A stretch of 39,226 bases of DNA from Bernardetia sp. (GCF_020630935.1 NZ_JAHDIG010000047.1:1-39226), one strand, 5' to 3'; counted from the first letter of the stretch, positions 23,720 through 33,432 are shown. The notes: generated by a model from the sequence alone, not told the origin. Numbers and translations: made by a program.

Positions 23720-26700
23720 ATGAAAATAAAGTATATTTTCCTAATAGTATTTCCACTATTTTTACTTCTACTACAAAATTCTTTTTGCCAAAATTTTGGT
23801 GATTCGTCTTTTGTTTTTATTCCAAATATGGGTAGTCCTTTGGTGCGTAATTTTGGACAAGAGGAGCATGGAGGAGCATCACAAAACTGGGCTATCACAC
23901 AAACTCCCAATAATATTATTTATGTTGGTAATAATGGAGGAGTGTTAGAATTTGACGGTGTGAGTTGGAATAGATACAGAACAGCAAATCAGTCCACAGT
24001 CAAATCATTGGCAACTGATAGCTATGGGAGGGTTTTTGTAGGAGCTAAAGGAGAGCTTGGAGTACTAAAACCTGATTCTACAAATACTCTACACTACGTG
24101 TCGCTAATGGATAAAATTCCAAAAGAGGTACAAAACTTTACAGATGTTTGGCAGACTTTTGTTGTCAAAGATAAAATATATTTTCGTACAAAGGAGCATA
24201 TATTTATTTTCACAAATAAAGAAACAAAATTGGAGTTTTTCAAATTTGTTTCATCGGAAAAAAACTTTCATACAGCTTTCTTAACCAATAACACGTTTTA
24301 TGTTCGTGATATGGCAACAGGTCTTTGCACCTTCAACCAAAATTATGAATTAGAGCCTGTTGCAGAAAACACTGATAATACTAATGTATATGGAGTATTG
24401 TCAGATACTCCAAGCAGTATTCTGGTACTTTCTCGTCCAGAAGGAATATACAAAATACAGAATAAAACTACTATCCCCATTTCTTTTTCTTCCTCAGAAA
24501 CACTTAATAAATACAAAGGATATTGTTCTGTGATGTTGCCAAATAAAAACATTGCTATCGGCACACTTCGAAATGGTATTTATATTACAGATTTTAATGG
24601 TAATGTAAAACTTCATCTGAGTAAGGAAAATATATTAGAAAGCAATACGATTTATGACATTTTCTTAGACAATAAGAACAATCTTTGGGCTGCTACGGAC
24701 AACGGTATTGCCTGTGTGTATCTGTCTATACCATATTCTACAATAGGAGAAAAACAAGGAGTATTTGGAAGAGGACTAAATACAGCCTATTCTTCTGCTT
24801 TTAATAGAATTTATATAGGAACTACTTTTGGAGTGTATCATAATGACTTTCCTGTCAAGATAGACCCTGTTACTGGAAAACAGAAGTCATTTTCAATATT
24901 AGCAGGAACAGAAGGCTATGCTTTAGATGTGCTTAACCAAAACAAAGCGTTGTACTATGGACATAATCTAGGGATATTTAAAGTAGTAGATACATCTGCT
25001 TACAATTTATTGGTATTGGATAAAAGATCACAAGCTACTTGGGCTGTGCGTTCCACTACTTCTGAAATAGAAAATATAGATTCTCTACAACTACTTGCAG
25101 TTTATTCTAAACAGATAGCTCTACTTACAAAATCTGAACATAAATCAGAATTTGAAGACGCTTTAGTGTGGAATGAAAAAATATATTCCAATTTTGAAGA
25201 ACCTATACGCCACATAGTAGAAAATAAAGGATATTGGTGGGCAAGAAATAGTAGAAAAGGAGTATTTAGATTGAAGTTTTCTGAAAATTATGATAGTTTG
25301 TTGGAAGTGAAAATATATGGAGTTGAGGAAGGAGTACCGTCTTTAGAAGAAACATCTATTTATAAAATTCAAGATAAAATAGTACTTACTTTTGAAGATA
25401 AGGTATATAGTTACGATGCTTCTCAAGATAAATTTGTCATAGATAAAAAATTGAACTCTCTGTTAGAAGGGCAAAATATCACAGATTTATATCAAGATAG
25501 AGAAGGAAATATATGGTACAGAAAAAAAGGAGAAAAAGAAGTTTTGTGGAACGAATCTGGAAAGTATAGAAAACAGAGTGATTTTATGGCAGGGTTAAAA
25601 ACCTATAACGAACTCAACGGAATGGCTGTATTGCCAAAACATAAAATAGCCATAGGTATAGATGAAGGCGTAGTTTTTATAGATACAAAACAAAAGTTTC
25701 TTACAAAACAAAAACCTAATGTATTTGTAAGAAGAATAGATTTTTTAGGAGAAACAGATTCCTTGCTATTTGGTGGTGTTTTCTTTGATTCAGATAGCAT
25801 TGCCATCGGAAAACAGCCTAAAAGCCAAATATTACAACTTTCTGCTGATATTAATGCTCTGCGTTTTTCATTTGCTAGTCCGTCTATGCCTTTTTCTAAA
25901 ATGACACAATATCGTTATAAATTGGAAGGATTAGATGAAAAATGGTCTGCTTGGACAGACAAAACTCAAAAGGAATATACTAACCTCTCCGACAAGAAAT
26001 ACATATTTAAAGTGCAAGCTAAAAATCTATGGGGAGCAGAGAGTGAAGAAGTAACATATCAGTTTGAAATATTTTCTCCTTGGTATAAAACATGGTGGGC
26101 ATATGCAGCATATACGATATTAGCTATCTTAATAATTTGGGCAATCGTAAAACTTAACACTAAAAGGCTGGAAAGAGAGAAGAGAAAGCTAGAAGAAATC
26201 GTTGAAGTAAGAACAGCAGAAGTGGTTCAGCAAAAGGAGGAGTTGCAAATGCAAGCTGATAATTTAGCACAAGCTAATGTAGCTATCAATAATCAGAAAG
26301 AAGAACTAGAACAACAAGCAGAAAATCTTTTCTTAGCCAATACAGCTATTAATCAGCAGAAAGAAGAAATAGAAAAATCGTATCAAAATGTACGTACTCT
26401 TAGCCAAATAGGACAGAAAATAACCAATATTTTAGATGTCAAGACACTCATACAAACGGTATATGAAAATATAAATACACTTATGCCAGCAGATGGATTT
26501 GGAATAGGAGTTTTGAATAAAGAAGCTGGTAGAATAGATTTTGAGGGCTTCATAGAAAATAACGAAACACTACCTGCCCATGCTGACAGTCTCAAAGACG
26601 ATACTAAACTATCTGTGAGAAGCCTAAAAAATAATCAGAGACTGATAATAAATGACTTACAATCACAGTATAAAGAATATTTTGATAACGCATTAGAAGA

Positions 26701-27673
26701 AGTAGAAGTAGGAAATCTACCTTATTCCTTAGTGTATTTACCCTTGCATTTAGAAGGAGAAACAGTAGGAGTTTTGACAGTACAGAGTATGGAAACACAC
26801 ACATACTCTTCACTAGAGTTAGACATGTTAGACACCTTAGGAGCATATACTGCTATTGCACTAAATAATATTAAGGCATATCAGATTATTGAAAATAAAA
26901 ATACCAATATCACAGATTCTATTCGCTATGCTCAAACCATACAACAAGCTGTTCTTCCTATCAAAACCGAACTTCAAGATTACTTTGAAGATCATTTTGT
27001 AATCTTCAGACCCAAAGACATTGTAAGTGGAGACTTTTATTGGGCTACACAAACAAAAGATAAAACCTTTATTGCTGTGGTGGACTGTACAGGACATGGC
27101 GTACCTGGAGCTTTTATGTCTATGCTCGGACATGCGTTTTTAAATGAAGCTGTATCACAACAACACCTTACAGACCCTGCTTCTATTTTAGAATGGTTAC
27201 ACAAGGAAATCAGAACATCACTACGTCAAGACCAAAAAGTGAATGCAGATGGAATGGATATTTCCCTTTGTGTGATAGATAGAAATATATCTGCTAGTGG
27301 AGATATTAAAGTTATGTATTGTGGAGCAAAACGTCCTTTATTTTATGTTCTTCCTACTAATGATTTGCAAGTTGTGAAAGGAAATAGACGCTCTATTGGT
27401 GGTTATTCAAGAAAGAAAAGATACCAAAACTTTAGTAGTCAAGAGCTAATTTTACCTAAAGAAACCATGTTGTATTTATACTCCGATGGTTATCCAGACC
27501 AATCTGATGAAAATGGAGTGAAGTTAGGTACAAATAAAATATTAGAGTATTTGCCTACCCTTGCAGCACTAGAAACTGAACTACAAAAACAAGCATTAAC
27601 AAAACTATTAGATAATCATCAGAAAACTATTTCACAAAGAGATGATATTACCTTTTTAGGAATTAGACTTTAA
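23720..27673 (+). CDS. Propeller-Y_Y_Y sensor with GAF and SpoIIE-type PP2C phosphatase
   Basis: 1317 residues from the ATG at 23720; nine codons of open frame lie upstream, but the signal peptide (KIKYIFLIVFPLFLLLL..FCQ) begins here. Extracytoplasmic part: two-component-regulator-type propeller repeats (about 20-690, e.g. NNLWAATDNGIACVY, GNIWYRKKGE) and a Y_Y_Y domain (about 705-785). One transmembrane helix (about 792-812) is followed by a coiled coil (815-885), a GAF domain (about 890-1050) and a SpoIIE/PP2C phosphatase (about 1070-1317) with metal-binding aspartates in SGDFYW, DCTGHGVPG, DGMDISLC and RDDITFLG. It probably senses an external ligand and dephosphorylates a STAS-type anti-anti-sigma factor. 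There is no histidine kinase core. Confidence 0.92.
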   Translation: MKIKYIFLIVFPLFLLLLQNSFCQNFGDSSFVFIPNMGSPLVRNFGQEEHGGASQNWAITQTPNNIIYVGNNGGVLEFDGVSWNRYRTANQSTVKSLATDSYGRVFVGAKGELGVLKPDSTNTLHYVSLMDKIPKEVQNFTDVWQTFVVKDKIYFRTKEHIFIFTNKETKLEFFKFVSSEKNFHTAFLTNNTFYVRDMATGLCTFNQNYELEPVAENTDNTNVYGVLSDTPSSILVLSRPEGIYKIQNKTTIPISFSSSETLNKYKGYCSVMLPNKNIAIGTLRNGIYITDFNGNVKLHLSKENILESNTIYDIFLDNKNNLWAATDNGIACVYLSIPYSTIGEKQGVFGRGLNTAYSSAFNRIYIGTTFGVYHNDFPVKIDPVTGKQKSFSILAGTEGYALDVLNQNKALYYGHNLGIFKVVDTSAYNLLVLDKRSQATWAVRSTTSEIENIDSLQLLAVYSKQIALLTKSEHKSEFEDALVWNEKIYSNFEEPIRHIVENKGYWWARNSRKGVFRLKFSENYDSLLEVKIYGVEEGVPSLEETSIYKIQDKIVLTFEDKVYSYDASQDKFVIDKKLNSLLEGQNITDLYQDREGNIWYRKKGEKEVLWNESGKYRKQSDFMAGLKTYNELNGMAVLPKHKIAIGIDEGVVFIDTKQKFLTKQKPNVFVRRIDFLGETDSLLFGGVFFDSDSIAIGKQPKSQILQLSADINALRFSFASPSMPFSKMTQYRYKLEGLDEKWSAWTDKTQKEYTNLSDKKYIFKVQAKNLWGAESEEVTYQFEIFSPWYKTWWAYAAYTILAILIIWAIVKLNTKRLEREKRKLEEIVEVRTAEVVQQKEELQMQADNLAQANVAINNQKEELEQQAENLFLANTAINQQKEEIEKSYQNVRTLSQIGQKITNILDVKTLIQTVYENINTLMPADGFGIGVLNKEAGRIDFEGFIENNETLPAHADSLKDDTKLSVRSLKNNQRLIINDLQSQYKEYFDNALEEVEVGNLPYSLVYLPLHLEGETVGVLTVQSMETHTYSSLELDMLDTLGAYTAIALNNIKAYQIIENKNTNITDSIRYAQTIQQAVLPIKTELQDYFEDHFVIFRPKDIVSGDFYWATQTKDKTFIAVVDCTGHGVPGAFMSMLGHAFLNEAVSQQHLTDPASILEWLHKEIRTSLRQDQKVNADGMDISLCVIDRNISASGDIKVMYCGAKRPLFYVLPTNDLQVVKGNRRSIGGYSRKKRYQNFSSQELILPKETMLYLYSDGYPDQSDENGVKLGTNKILEYLPTLAALETELQKQALTKLLDNHQKTISQRDDITFLGIRL

Positions 27674-27737
27674 TAATCAACAATTTTGGTTATTCTATTG
27701 GAGACTAAAAGTAAGTCTAACAAAATTAGCAATATGT

Positions 27738-27768
27738 CTTGTTTTTCTACTTTAATTTGCTATTTTTG
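27738..27768 (+). promoter_or_regulatory. Promoter of recG
   Basis: CTTG (27738-27741), a 19-base spacer, then TATTTTTG (27761-27768), a full match to the Bacteroidota TTG / TAnnTTTG promoter. Transcription would start about 17 bases before the TTG start codon. Confidence 0.65.
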
Positions 27769-27791
27769 TAAAGCACTATCTTTTTAAAGTA

Positions 27792-29960
27792 TTGGAAAAA
27801 AACACCCAAAATATAGCGTCAAACGAGGAAAAAAACACAGAAACTACTGCACCAAAATTTATTAAGAAGACTGTTTTTGATACAAAAATAGAGTTTCTGA
27901 AAGGTGTGGGTGGACTGCGTGCCGAAGTGTTGATGAAAGAACTGAATATCCGAACGTTTGGAGATTTGCTAATGCACTTACCTTTTCGCTATGAAGACCG
28001 TACACAATTTCAAAAAATTGGTCTGATTTCAGAAGAAGACAAAGCTGTACAACTAAAAGGACGGCTAAGAAATATAAATCTTTGGGGAGAAGGACGAAAA
28101 AAACGACTAGAAGCTATTTTAGAAGACGCTTCTGGTGAGGTAAAATTGGTTTGGTTTCGTGGAGCAAATTGGGTAGCTAAAAAATTGAAAGAAGGACACG
28201 AATACATCGCCTACGGTCGCCCAAATATGTATGGTAGAAATTTTAGCATTGCTCATCCAGAAGTAGAACTCTATATTCCAACAGAAAAAGAAAAGCTATA
28301 TTTGCAGCCTGTCTATCATACCACAGAAAAAATGAAGGCAAAGGGAATGGATAGCCGTGGCCTTTCAAACTTGATGCAAAATCTTATCCGTCAAGTACAT
28401 AAAGAAATTGAGGAAACTCTTCCAGCTTCCATTATAGAAAGAAATAATTTATTAGACAGAAGGAGAGCCATTGTTCATATTCATTTTCCAAAAAATACGA
28501 AGTGGCTAGAATCAGCTAGAAACAGACTAAAATTCGAAGAGCTATTTTTTATTCAGCTTCAACTTCTTCAACTAAAACTGGTCAGGACAGATAAAAATAA
28601 GGGTTTAGTTTTTGAAAAAACGCCAACCTTATCCAAATTTTTTAAAGAGCATTTGCCTTTTGAACTTACTGGCGCACAAAAACGAGTAATTAAGGAAATT
28701 CATCAAGACGTACAGTCGGGCAGCCAAATGAACCGACTTTTACAGGGAGATGTAGGAAGTGGAAAAACGATTGTTTCATTTCTGATTATGCTGATGGGAA
28801 TAGACTATGAAGCGCAAAGCTGTCTTATGGCACCGACAGAAATTTTGGCACAACAACACTATGAAGGTTTAAAAGGATTTTGTGATGCACTAGGGCTGAG
28901 AATAGATATTCTGACAGGCTCAACTAAAACAAGAGCAAGGCGAGATATTTTAGAAAATCTACAACTTGGTAGAACGCATATTATTGTCGGAACACATGCA
29001 CTTTTGGAAGACCGAGTGCAGTTTAAAAAACTGGGAATTTGTGTGATAGACGAACAACACCGTTTTGGAGTAGCACAGCGAGCTAAATTATGGCAAAAAA
29101 ATGAAGGCTTTTTTCCTCATGTGTTGGTAATGACAGCCACACCAATTCCAAGAACACTTGCCATGACTTTATATGGAGACTTAGATGTTTCGATTATTGA
29201 TGAGCTTCCAGCAGGACGAAAACCTATCAAAACGGTTCATAAATACGATGCACACCGTTTGCGTGTTTTTGGTTTTATGCAAAGTCAGATTGATTTGGGA
29301 AGACAGATTTATATTGTCTATCCACTTATTGAAGAATCTGAAACGCTAGATTATAAAAATTTGGAAGATGGTTATGAAAGTATTAGCCGTGCTTTTCCGA
29401 ATGTTCCTGTCAGTATTGTTCATGGAAAGATGCGTCCATCAGATAAGGATTTTGAAATGCAGCGTTTTGCGAATAACGAAACCAAAATTTTAGTTGCCAC
29501 AACAGTTATCGAAGTGGGGGTAAATGTTCCGAATGCGTCGGTAATGGTTATTGAGAATGCAGAGCGTTTTGGACTTTCACAGCTTCATCAGTTGCGTGGA
29601 CGTGTGGGGCGTGGTAGCGAACAGTCGTATTGTGTTCTGATGAGTGGTTATAAATTGAGTAAAGAAGGTAAAAAGCGTTTGGAAGTAATGACCAGAACTG
29701 TTAATGGTTTTGAGATTGCCGATGAAGATTTAAAACTCCGTGGTGCTGGCGATATTGCAGGTACGCAGCAGAGTGGAACAGTAGATTTGAAAGTAGCAGA
29801 TTTGGCAAGAGATGGCGAGATTCTGAAAATAGCGAGAGAAGTAGCCAAAGAAGTCTTGGAAAATGACCCAAAATTAGAAAAAGAAGAAAATCAGCCTTTA
29901 GTAGTCAGTTTAGAAAAAATACAGAAAGCACAAACAATTAATTGGAGTAGGATTTCTTAA
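27792..29960 (+). CDS. recG: ATP-dependent DNA helicase RecG
   Basis: Branch-migration helicase that remodels stalled forks and Holliday junctions; cytoplasmic. 722 residues with an N-terminal wedge (OB-fold) domain, beginning around IEFLKGVGGLRAEVL, then helicase motifs GDVGSGKT (319-326), DEQHRFG (420-426), TATPIPRTLAMTLYGD, and the C-terminal RFGLSQLHQLRGRVGRG with the RecG wedge-associated loop. The start is TTG: an in-frame stop lies 37 bases upstream and the first internal ATG would remove the beginning of the wedge domain. A promoter sits at the right distance. The gene follows the giant sensor by 118 bases but has its own promoter. Confidence 0.95.
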   Translation: MEKNTQNIASNEEKNTETTAPKFIKKTVFDTKIEFLKGVGGLRAEVLMKELNIRTFGDLLMHLPFRYEDRTQFQKIGLISEEDKAVQLKGRLRNINLWGEGRKKRLEAILEDASGEVKLVWFRGANWVAKKLKEGHEYIAYGRPNMYGRNFSIAHPEVELYIPTEKEKLYLQPVYHTTEKMKAKGMDSRGLSNLMQNLIRQVHKEIEETLPASIIERNNLLDRRRAIVHIHFPKNTKWLESARNRLKFEELFFIQLQLLQLKLVRTDKNKGLVFEKTPTLSKFFKEHLPFELTGAQKRVIKEIHQDVQSGSQMNRLLQGDVGSGKTIVSFLIMLMGIDYEAQSCLMAPTEILAQQHYEGLKGFCDALGLRIDILTGSTKTRARRDILENLQLGRTHIIVGTHALLEDRVQFKKLGICVIDEQHRFGVAQRAKLWQKNEGFFPHVLVMTATPIPRTLAMTLYGDLDVSIIDELPAGRKPIKTVHKYDAHRLRVFGFMQSQIDLGRQIYIVYPLIEESETLDYKNLEDGYESISRAFPNVPVSIVHGKMRPSDKDFEMQRFANNETKILVATTVIEVGVNVPNASVMVIENAERFGLSQLHQLRGRVGRGSEQSYCVLMSGYKLSKEGKKRLEVMTRTVNGFEIADEDLKLRGAGDIAGTQQSGTVDLKVADLARDGEILKIAREVAKEVLENDPKLEKEENQPLVVSLEKIQKAQTINWSRIS

Positions 29961-30003
29961 TTAAGGATGCTTGATAATTCACTTTTTATCATAATTCAAA
30001 TTA

Positions 30004-30324
30004 TCAATCTAGTAAAATCAAATTTATAGGAGGTACATCATCTGTTATTTTATATCGACTATTTACTGACTGTATAGCTATAAAAAAATGATTTATAACT
30101 AACGCATTGTCATAAGGCATAGAGTAGATAGTCAAATTTAAAACTTCTTCTTTTTTAAGAATAACCTTTGTCATCCCATCCTCTGGGTATCTTAAACTAG
30201 TCAAACAATCTATGAGTGCATTTACATTCTTTCCATAAAAATCTGGAAAACCAAACTTCTTCTTTAAAGAATTATGCATAGATTCTAAATCATTAATTTT
30301 TGAAAAATCTATTTCTAAATTCAT
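30004..30324 (-). CDS. Barstar-family (ribonuclease inhibitor-like) protein
   Basis: 106 residues from the ATG at 30324; an ATG at 30366 would add 14 residues not typical of the family. The core fits barstar: an opening strand (LEIDFSKIN), a first helix ending KKFGFPDFYGKNVNALIDCL (the hallmark FPxxYGKN-x-xAL-x-DCL turn) and the later strand/helix pattern. Barstar folds inhibit barnase-type RNases in the cytoplasm. No barnase or other toxin gene is adjacent, so this is either an orphan immunity protein or a housekeeping relative. It is divergent from the unknown gene at 30390, only 65 bases between starts. Confidence 0.8.
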   Translation of the reverse strand: MNLEIDFSKINDLESMHNSLKKKFGFPDFYGKNVNALIDCLTSLRYPEDGMTKVILKKEEVLNLTIYSMPYDNALVINHFFIAIQSVNSRYKITDDVPPINLILLD

Positions 30325-30389
30325 AATTGTATCAAAATAAAAATTTACATAATTCCTAACATTCAAATCGTTACATAAATTTAATAAAA

Positions 30390-30785
30390 ATGGAGATATT
30401 CAAACTAGGAAACTATAATTTTGGGATAGAAAAAAATGAGCTAGTATTAGATATTGAAAGAAAATCAGAGAAAATCTATGTTAGCGATATAGAAATACGA
30501 GGTAATGAAGCTGTATTTGAAAACTTATTAGAAGATGATGATTTCGAATGTAGCTGGAGTTTGTACCCACCTTATTTCTATGCTAGGCAAGTCAAACTAG
30601 ACACAAATGACTCTTTAAGGATAAATGAAGACAATATCGATGACTATGATGTGGGTATTTATTTGATGGAGCATTTTGATGTAGATATAGTTATAAAAAT
30701 AGATGAAGGTTACTTGAGTATTGATGGAATAGCTATAATTGACAATCAAGAATATACTATGAGGACACAGTGTAAACTCATATAA
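30390..30785 (+). CDS. Hypothetical acidic protein, divergent partner of barstar-like gene
   Basis: 131 residues, strongly acidic (runs such as LEDDDFE and DNIDDYDV), no signal peptide, no membrane segment and no cysteine-rich motif. The predicted pattern is alternating beta strands. I do not recognise the family. Size, acidity and pairing with a barstar-like gene would suit an immunity protein, but that is inference. A hotdog thioesterase gene follows 76 bases downstream of its stop on the same strand. Confidence 0.65.
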   Translation: MEIFKLGNYNFGIEKNELVLDIERKSEKIYVSDIEIRGNEAVFENLLEDDDFECSWSLYPPYFYARQVKLDTNDSLRINEDNIDDYDVGIYLMEHFDVDIVIKIDEGYLSIDGIAIIDNQEYTMRTQCKLI

Positions 30786-30861
30786 AAAAACACAAAAAGA
30801 TTTATTTTCATAGATACTATGACTAATATTGTGTCAAATTATTTTACTCAATAAAAAATCT

Positions 30862-31260
30862 ATGAAGCCAACACAAGAAGAAATCCAACATCTCATTGCA
30901 AAGTCTAAAACCAGTATTTTTAAAGCTGTTTTTCCCAACACAACCAATCATTACGACACGCTTTTTGGAGGAACAGCAATGCAACTGATGGACGAGGTAG
31001 CATTCATAACAGCTACTCGTTTTACACGTAAAAAAGTCGTAACCGTTTCTTCTGACCGAATAGATTTTAAAGTGCCTATTCCTGCTGGAACAATCATCGA
31101 ACTCGTCGGAGTGGTTTCAAGAGTAGGAAATACAAGTCTTGATGTAACAGTTGAAATTTATATTGAAGAGATGTATTCAGAAAAGCGAGAACAAGCCATT
31201 ACAGGAAGTTTTAGCTTTGTTGCGTTAGATGAAAACAAAAAACCAACACCTATTTTTTAA
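30862..31260 (+). CDS. Acyl-CoA thioesterase, hotdog (YciA-like) family
   Basis: 132 residues from the ATG at 30862; a GTG 33 bases upstream is in frame but would add an unlikely leader. Hydrolyses acyl-CoA thioesters in the cytoplasm. The hotdog signature is visible: NHYDTLFGGTAMQLMDEVAF (helix with the active-site region N-H-x-x-T-L-F-G-G, D), then SSDRIDFKVPIPAGTIIELVG. The chain length is that of a single hotdog domain (likely dimer of trimers). Nine bases separate it from the ATP-PP ligase gene, suggesting an operon. Confidence 0.9.
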   Translation: MKPTQEEIQHLIAKSKTSIFKAVFPNTTNHYDTLFGGTAMQLMDEVAFITATRFTRKKVVTVSSDRIDFKVPIPAGTIIELVGVVSRVGNTSLDVTVEIYIEEMYSEKREQAITGSFSFVALDENKKPTPIF

Positions 31261-31269
31261 TCTCAAATT

Positions 31270-32004
31270 ATGTCAGAAAATAAAAATAACCTTCCTAAAG
31301 CTGCCTTTTTTTGGAGTGGAGGAAAAGATTCAGCTTACTGTCTTCAAAAAGTATTGCAAGAACAAAAATATGAAGTTGTTTATCTTATCACAACACTAAG
31401 TTTGCCGTACAGAAGAGTTACGATGCACGGCATAAAGGAGGAGCTTTTAGAAAAACAAGCTCAAGTGATTGGTATTCCATTGCTCAAATTTTTCTTATCA
31501 GAAGGGACGAACCAAGAATATGAAGCTGAGATGAATAAAGTTCTTCAAAAGCTAAAAAACGAAGGCATAGAAACTGTTATTTTTGGAGATATTTTCTTAG
31601 AAGATTTGAGAGAATACAGAGAAAATCAGCTTAAAGATACAGGTATAAAAGCCGTTTTTCCCCTTTGGAAAATGGATACTAATTTTTTGGTAAATGATTT
31701 TATTGAGCAAGGTTTTGAATCGGTTACTTGTTGTGTGAGTGATGCTTTTTTAGATGAATCTTTTGTGGGGAGAAAAATTGATAGTTCATTTTTGGACAAA
31801 TTACCAAAAGAAGTAGATGCTTGTGGTGAAAATGGGGAGTTTCATTCTTTTTGTAATTATGCCCCTTATTTTTCTGAAAAAATAGAGATAACCGTTGGTG
31901 AAAAACTCTACAAACCTCTCACTATCAAGACAGAAGAAAAGTGTGATTTGCCAAGTGAGAATGAGGTAAAAGGATTTTGGTTTGCTGAATTAGGTATGAA
32001 ATAA
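31270..32004 (+). CDS. ATP-PP-type adenylating enzyme, diphthine--ammonia ligase-like
   Basis: 244 residues. The PP-loop SGGKDS (16-21) near the N-terminus and the later DIFLEDLREYRENQL and CGENGEFHSF stretches are those of the TIGR00290 / Dph6-like family, which adenylates a substrate before amidation. Eukaryotic and archaeal members act in diphthamide formation on EF-2; bacteria lack diphthamide, so the bacterial substrate is unknown. It follows the thioesterase with a 9-base gap; a weak symmetric hairpin (32027-32044, AATAAGG / CCTTATT) after its stop may end the unit. Confidence 0.88.
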   Translation: MSENKNNLPKAAFFWSGGKDSAYCLQKVLQEQKYEVVYLITTLSLPYRRVTMHGIKEELLEKQAQVIGIPLLKFFLSEGTNQEYEAEMNKVLQKLKNEGIETVIFGDIFLEDLREYRENQLKDTGIKAVFPLWKMDTNFLVNDFIEQGFESVTCCVSDAFLDESFVGRKIDSSFLDKLPKEVDACGENGEFHSFCNYAPYFSEKIEITVGEKLYKPLTIKTEEKCDLPSENEVKGFWFAELGMK

Positions 32005-32055
32005 ATAGGATTGAGTTTTATGTAGTAATAAGGCTTGCCTTATTCAAAAAACGAT

Positions 32056-32087
32056 GATATTGGTCATTGCTAGAGATACCAACAACG
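32056..32087 (-). repeat. Degenerate GTTGTTGGTG palindrome, copy 3
   Basis: On the minus strand this 32-base stretch reads CGTTGTTGGTATCTCT then AGCAATGACCAATATC. It keeps both outer flanks and length of copy 1 (CGTTGTTGGT ... CAATATC) while the right arm of the palindrome has decayed. Confidence 0.5.
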
Positions 32088-32104
32088 AATAGAAGGGTAA
32101 AAGT

Positions 32105-32130
32105 AGGGACAATGCATGCATTGTCCCTAT
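32105..32130. terminator. Perfect 26-base palindrome downstream of purA
   Basis: TAGGGACAATGCA and its exact complement TGCATTGTCCCTA abut with no loop. It lies 6 bases after the purA stop, between convergent genes. It may terminate both transcripts, though no long T-run follows; similar 'GTAGGGACAATGCATGCA'-type palindromes are known as dispersed repeats, so a mobile origin is possible. Confidence 0.6.
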
Positions 32131-32136
32131 AAAAAT

Positions 32137-33432
32137 TTAAACAGTTTGCAGTTCATTTCTCATCAGCGTAGCATTTCTTTCAGGACCAAAAGAAACTAAT
32201 GTGATTTCTGCTCCTACATTTTCTTCTATAAACTTGATATAGGCTTGAAGATTTTTTGGAAGCTGTTCAAAAGATGTAATGCCTTCTGCAATTTCCTCCC
32301 AACCTTCAAACGTTTTATAGATAGGCTCTATGTTCTGTGTTACAAGGTCATGAGGAAGTCTGTCTGTTATTGTTCCGTCTTCTAGTTTGTAATGTGTACA
32401 CACTTTTATCTCATCAAAAGGAGTCAAGACATCTGTTTTCATCATGAAAAGCTGCGTAACACCATTTATCATAACAGCATAATTTAGAGCAGGCAAATCT
32501 AACCAACCACAACGGCGAGGTCTGCCAGTAGTTGCGCCAAATTCTCCTCCAAATTTACGAAGTGCTTCTCCTGTTTCATCTTCTAATTCTGTTGGAAAAG
32601 GTCCGCTACCCACTCTTGTACAGTAGGCTTTAAAAATTCCGAATACTTCTTTTACTTTGCTTGGCGCAACACCTAATCCTGTACAAGCTCCAGCAGATAC
32701 TGTATTCGAACTGGTTACGAATGGATAAGAACCAAAGTCGATATCTAAAAGTGTTCCTTGTGCGCCCTCTGCCAATACTTTTTTGTTTGCTTTGATGGCA
32801 TCGTCGATGAAATACTCGCTTTCAATCATTTTGAAATCTTTCAAAAACTCAATTGCCTCAAAAAAAGTGTTTTCAATATCAGCAAAGTCAGAAGGTAAGT
32901 CGTTTTCTTCTGGATTCAGATTATTTAATTTTTCCAAATGTTTTGCTTTTATGGCTTCGTATCGTTCTTTAAAATTAGGATATAAAGCATCTCCCAAGCG
33001 AAGTCCAGAACGACCAATTTTATCCTGATACGTTGGACTAATTCCTTTTAACGTTGAGCCAATTTTGTTATTACCTTTTGCTTTTTCTTGTGCTGCATCC
33101 AAAATTCGATGGGTTGGTAAGATAAGTTGAGCCTTTTTAGAAAAGAACAACGATTTTTTTACGTCGACATCTAATTTTTGTAGAGCTTCAATTTCTTTTT
33201 TCAAGATTACGGCATCCAACACTACACCATTTCCTACTACATTCTGAATCGTAGGGCGAAAAATTCCAGATGGAATTTGATGCAAAACGTGTTTGAGACC
33301 ATCAAAAAAAAGTGTGTGTCCAGCATTCGGTCCTCCTTGAAAGCGAGCCACTACATCGTATTTAGGAGCTAAAAAATCGACAATTTTTCCTTTTCCTTCA
33401 TCGCCCCACTGTAAGCCAAGTAGAATATCCAT
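32137..33432 (-). CDS. purA: Adenylosuccinate synthetase
   Basis: GTP-dependent ligation of aspartate to IMP, giving adenylosuccinate on the route to AMP; cytoplasmic. 431 residues, family length. The first residues MDILLGLQWGDEGKGK contain the GTP-binding G loop with catalytic D11; GPNAGHTL follows, then the IMP/R loop segment GSGPFPTELEDETGE and TGRPRRCGWLDL, and the base-recognition region near the end (MKTDVLTPFDEIKVC, which includes the guanine-specifying KTD). The start is certain because the G loop is at the N-terminus. It lies downstream of the STAS gene but behind a hairpin terminator, so it probably has its own promoter. Confidence 0.97.
   Translation of the reverse strand: MDILLGLQWGDEGKGKIVDFLAPKYDVVARFQGGPNAGHTLFFDGLKHVLHQIPSGIFRPTIQNVVGNGVVLDAVILKKEIEALQKLDVDVKKSLFFSKKAQLILPTHRILDAAQEKAKGNNKIGSTLKGISPTYQDKIGRSGLRLGDALYPNFKERYEAIKAKHLEKLNNLNPEENDLPSDFADIENTFFEAIEFLKDFKMIESEYFIDDAIKANKKVLAEGAQGTLLDIDFGSYPFVTSSNTVSAGACTGLGVAPSKVKEVFGIFKAYCTRVGSGPFPTELEDETGEALRKFGGEFGATTGRPRRCGWLDLPALNYAVMINGVTQLFMMKTDVLTPFDEIKVCTHYKLEDGTITDRLPHDLVTQNIEPIYKTFEGWEEIAEGITSFEQLPKNLQAYIKFIEENVGAEITLVSFGPERNATLMRNELQTV

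Noticed and set aside
27792-27794. Possible ATG start for recG further downstream
   Set aside because: The first internal ATG would delete the beginning of the wedge domain; the TTG with a well-placed promoter explains the reading frame better.
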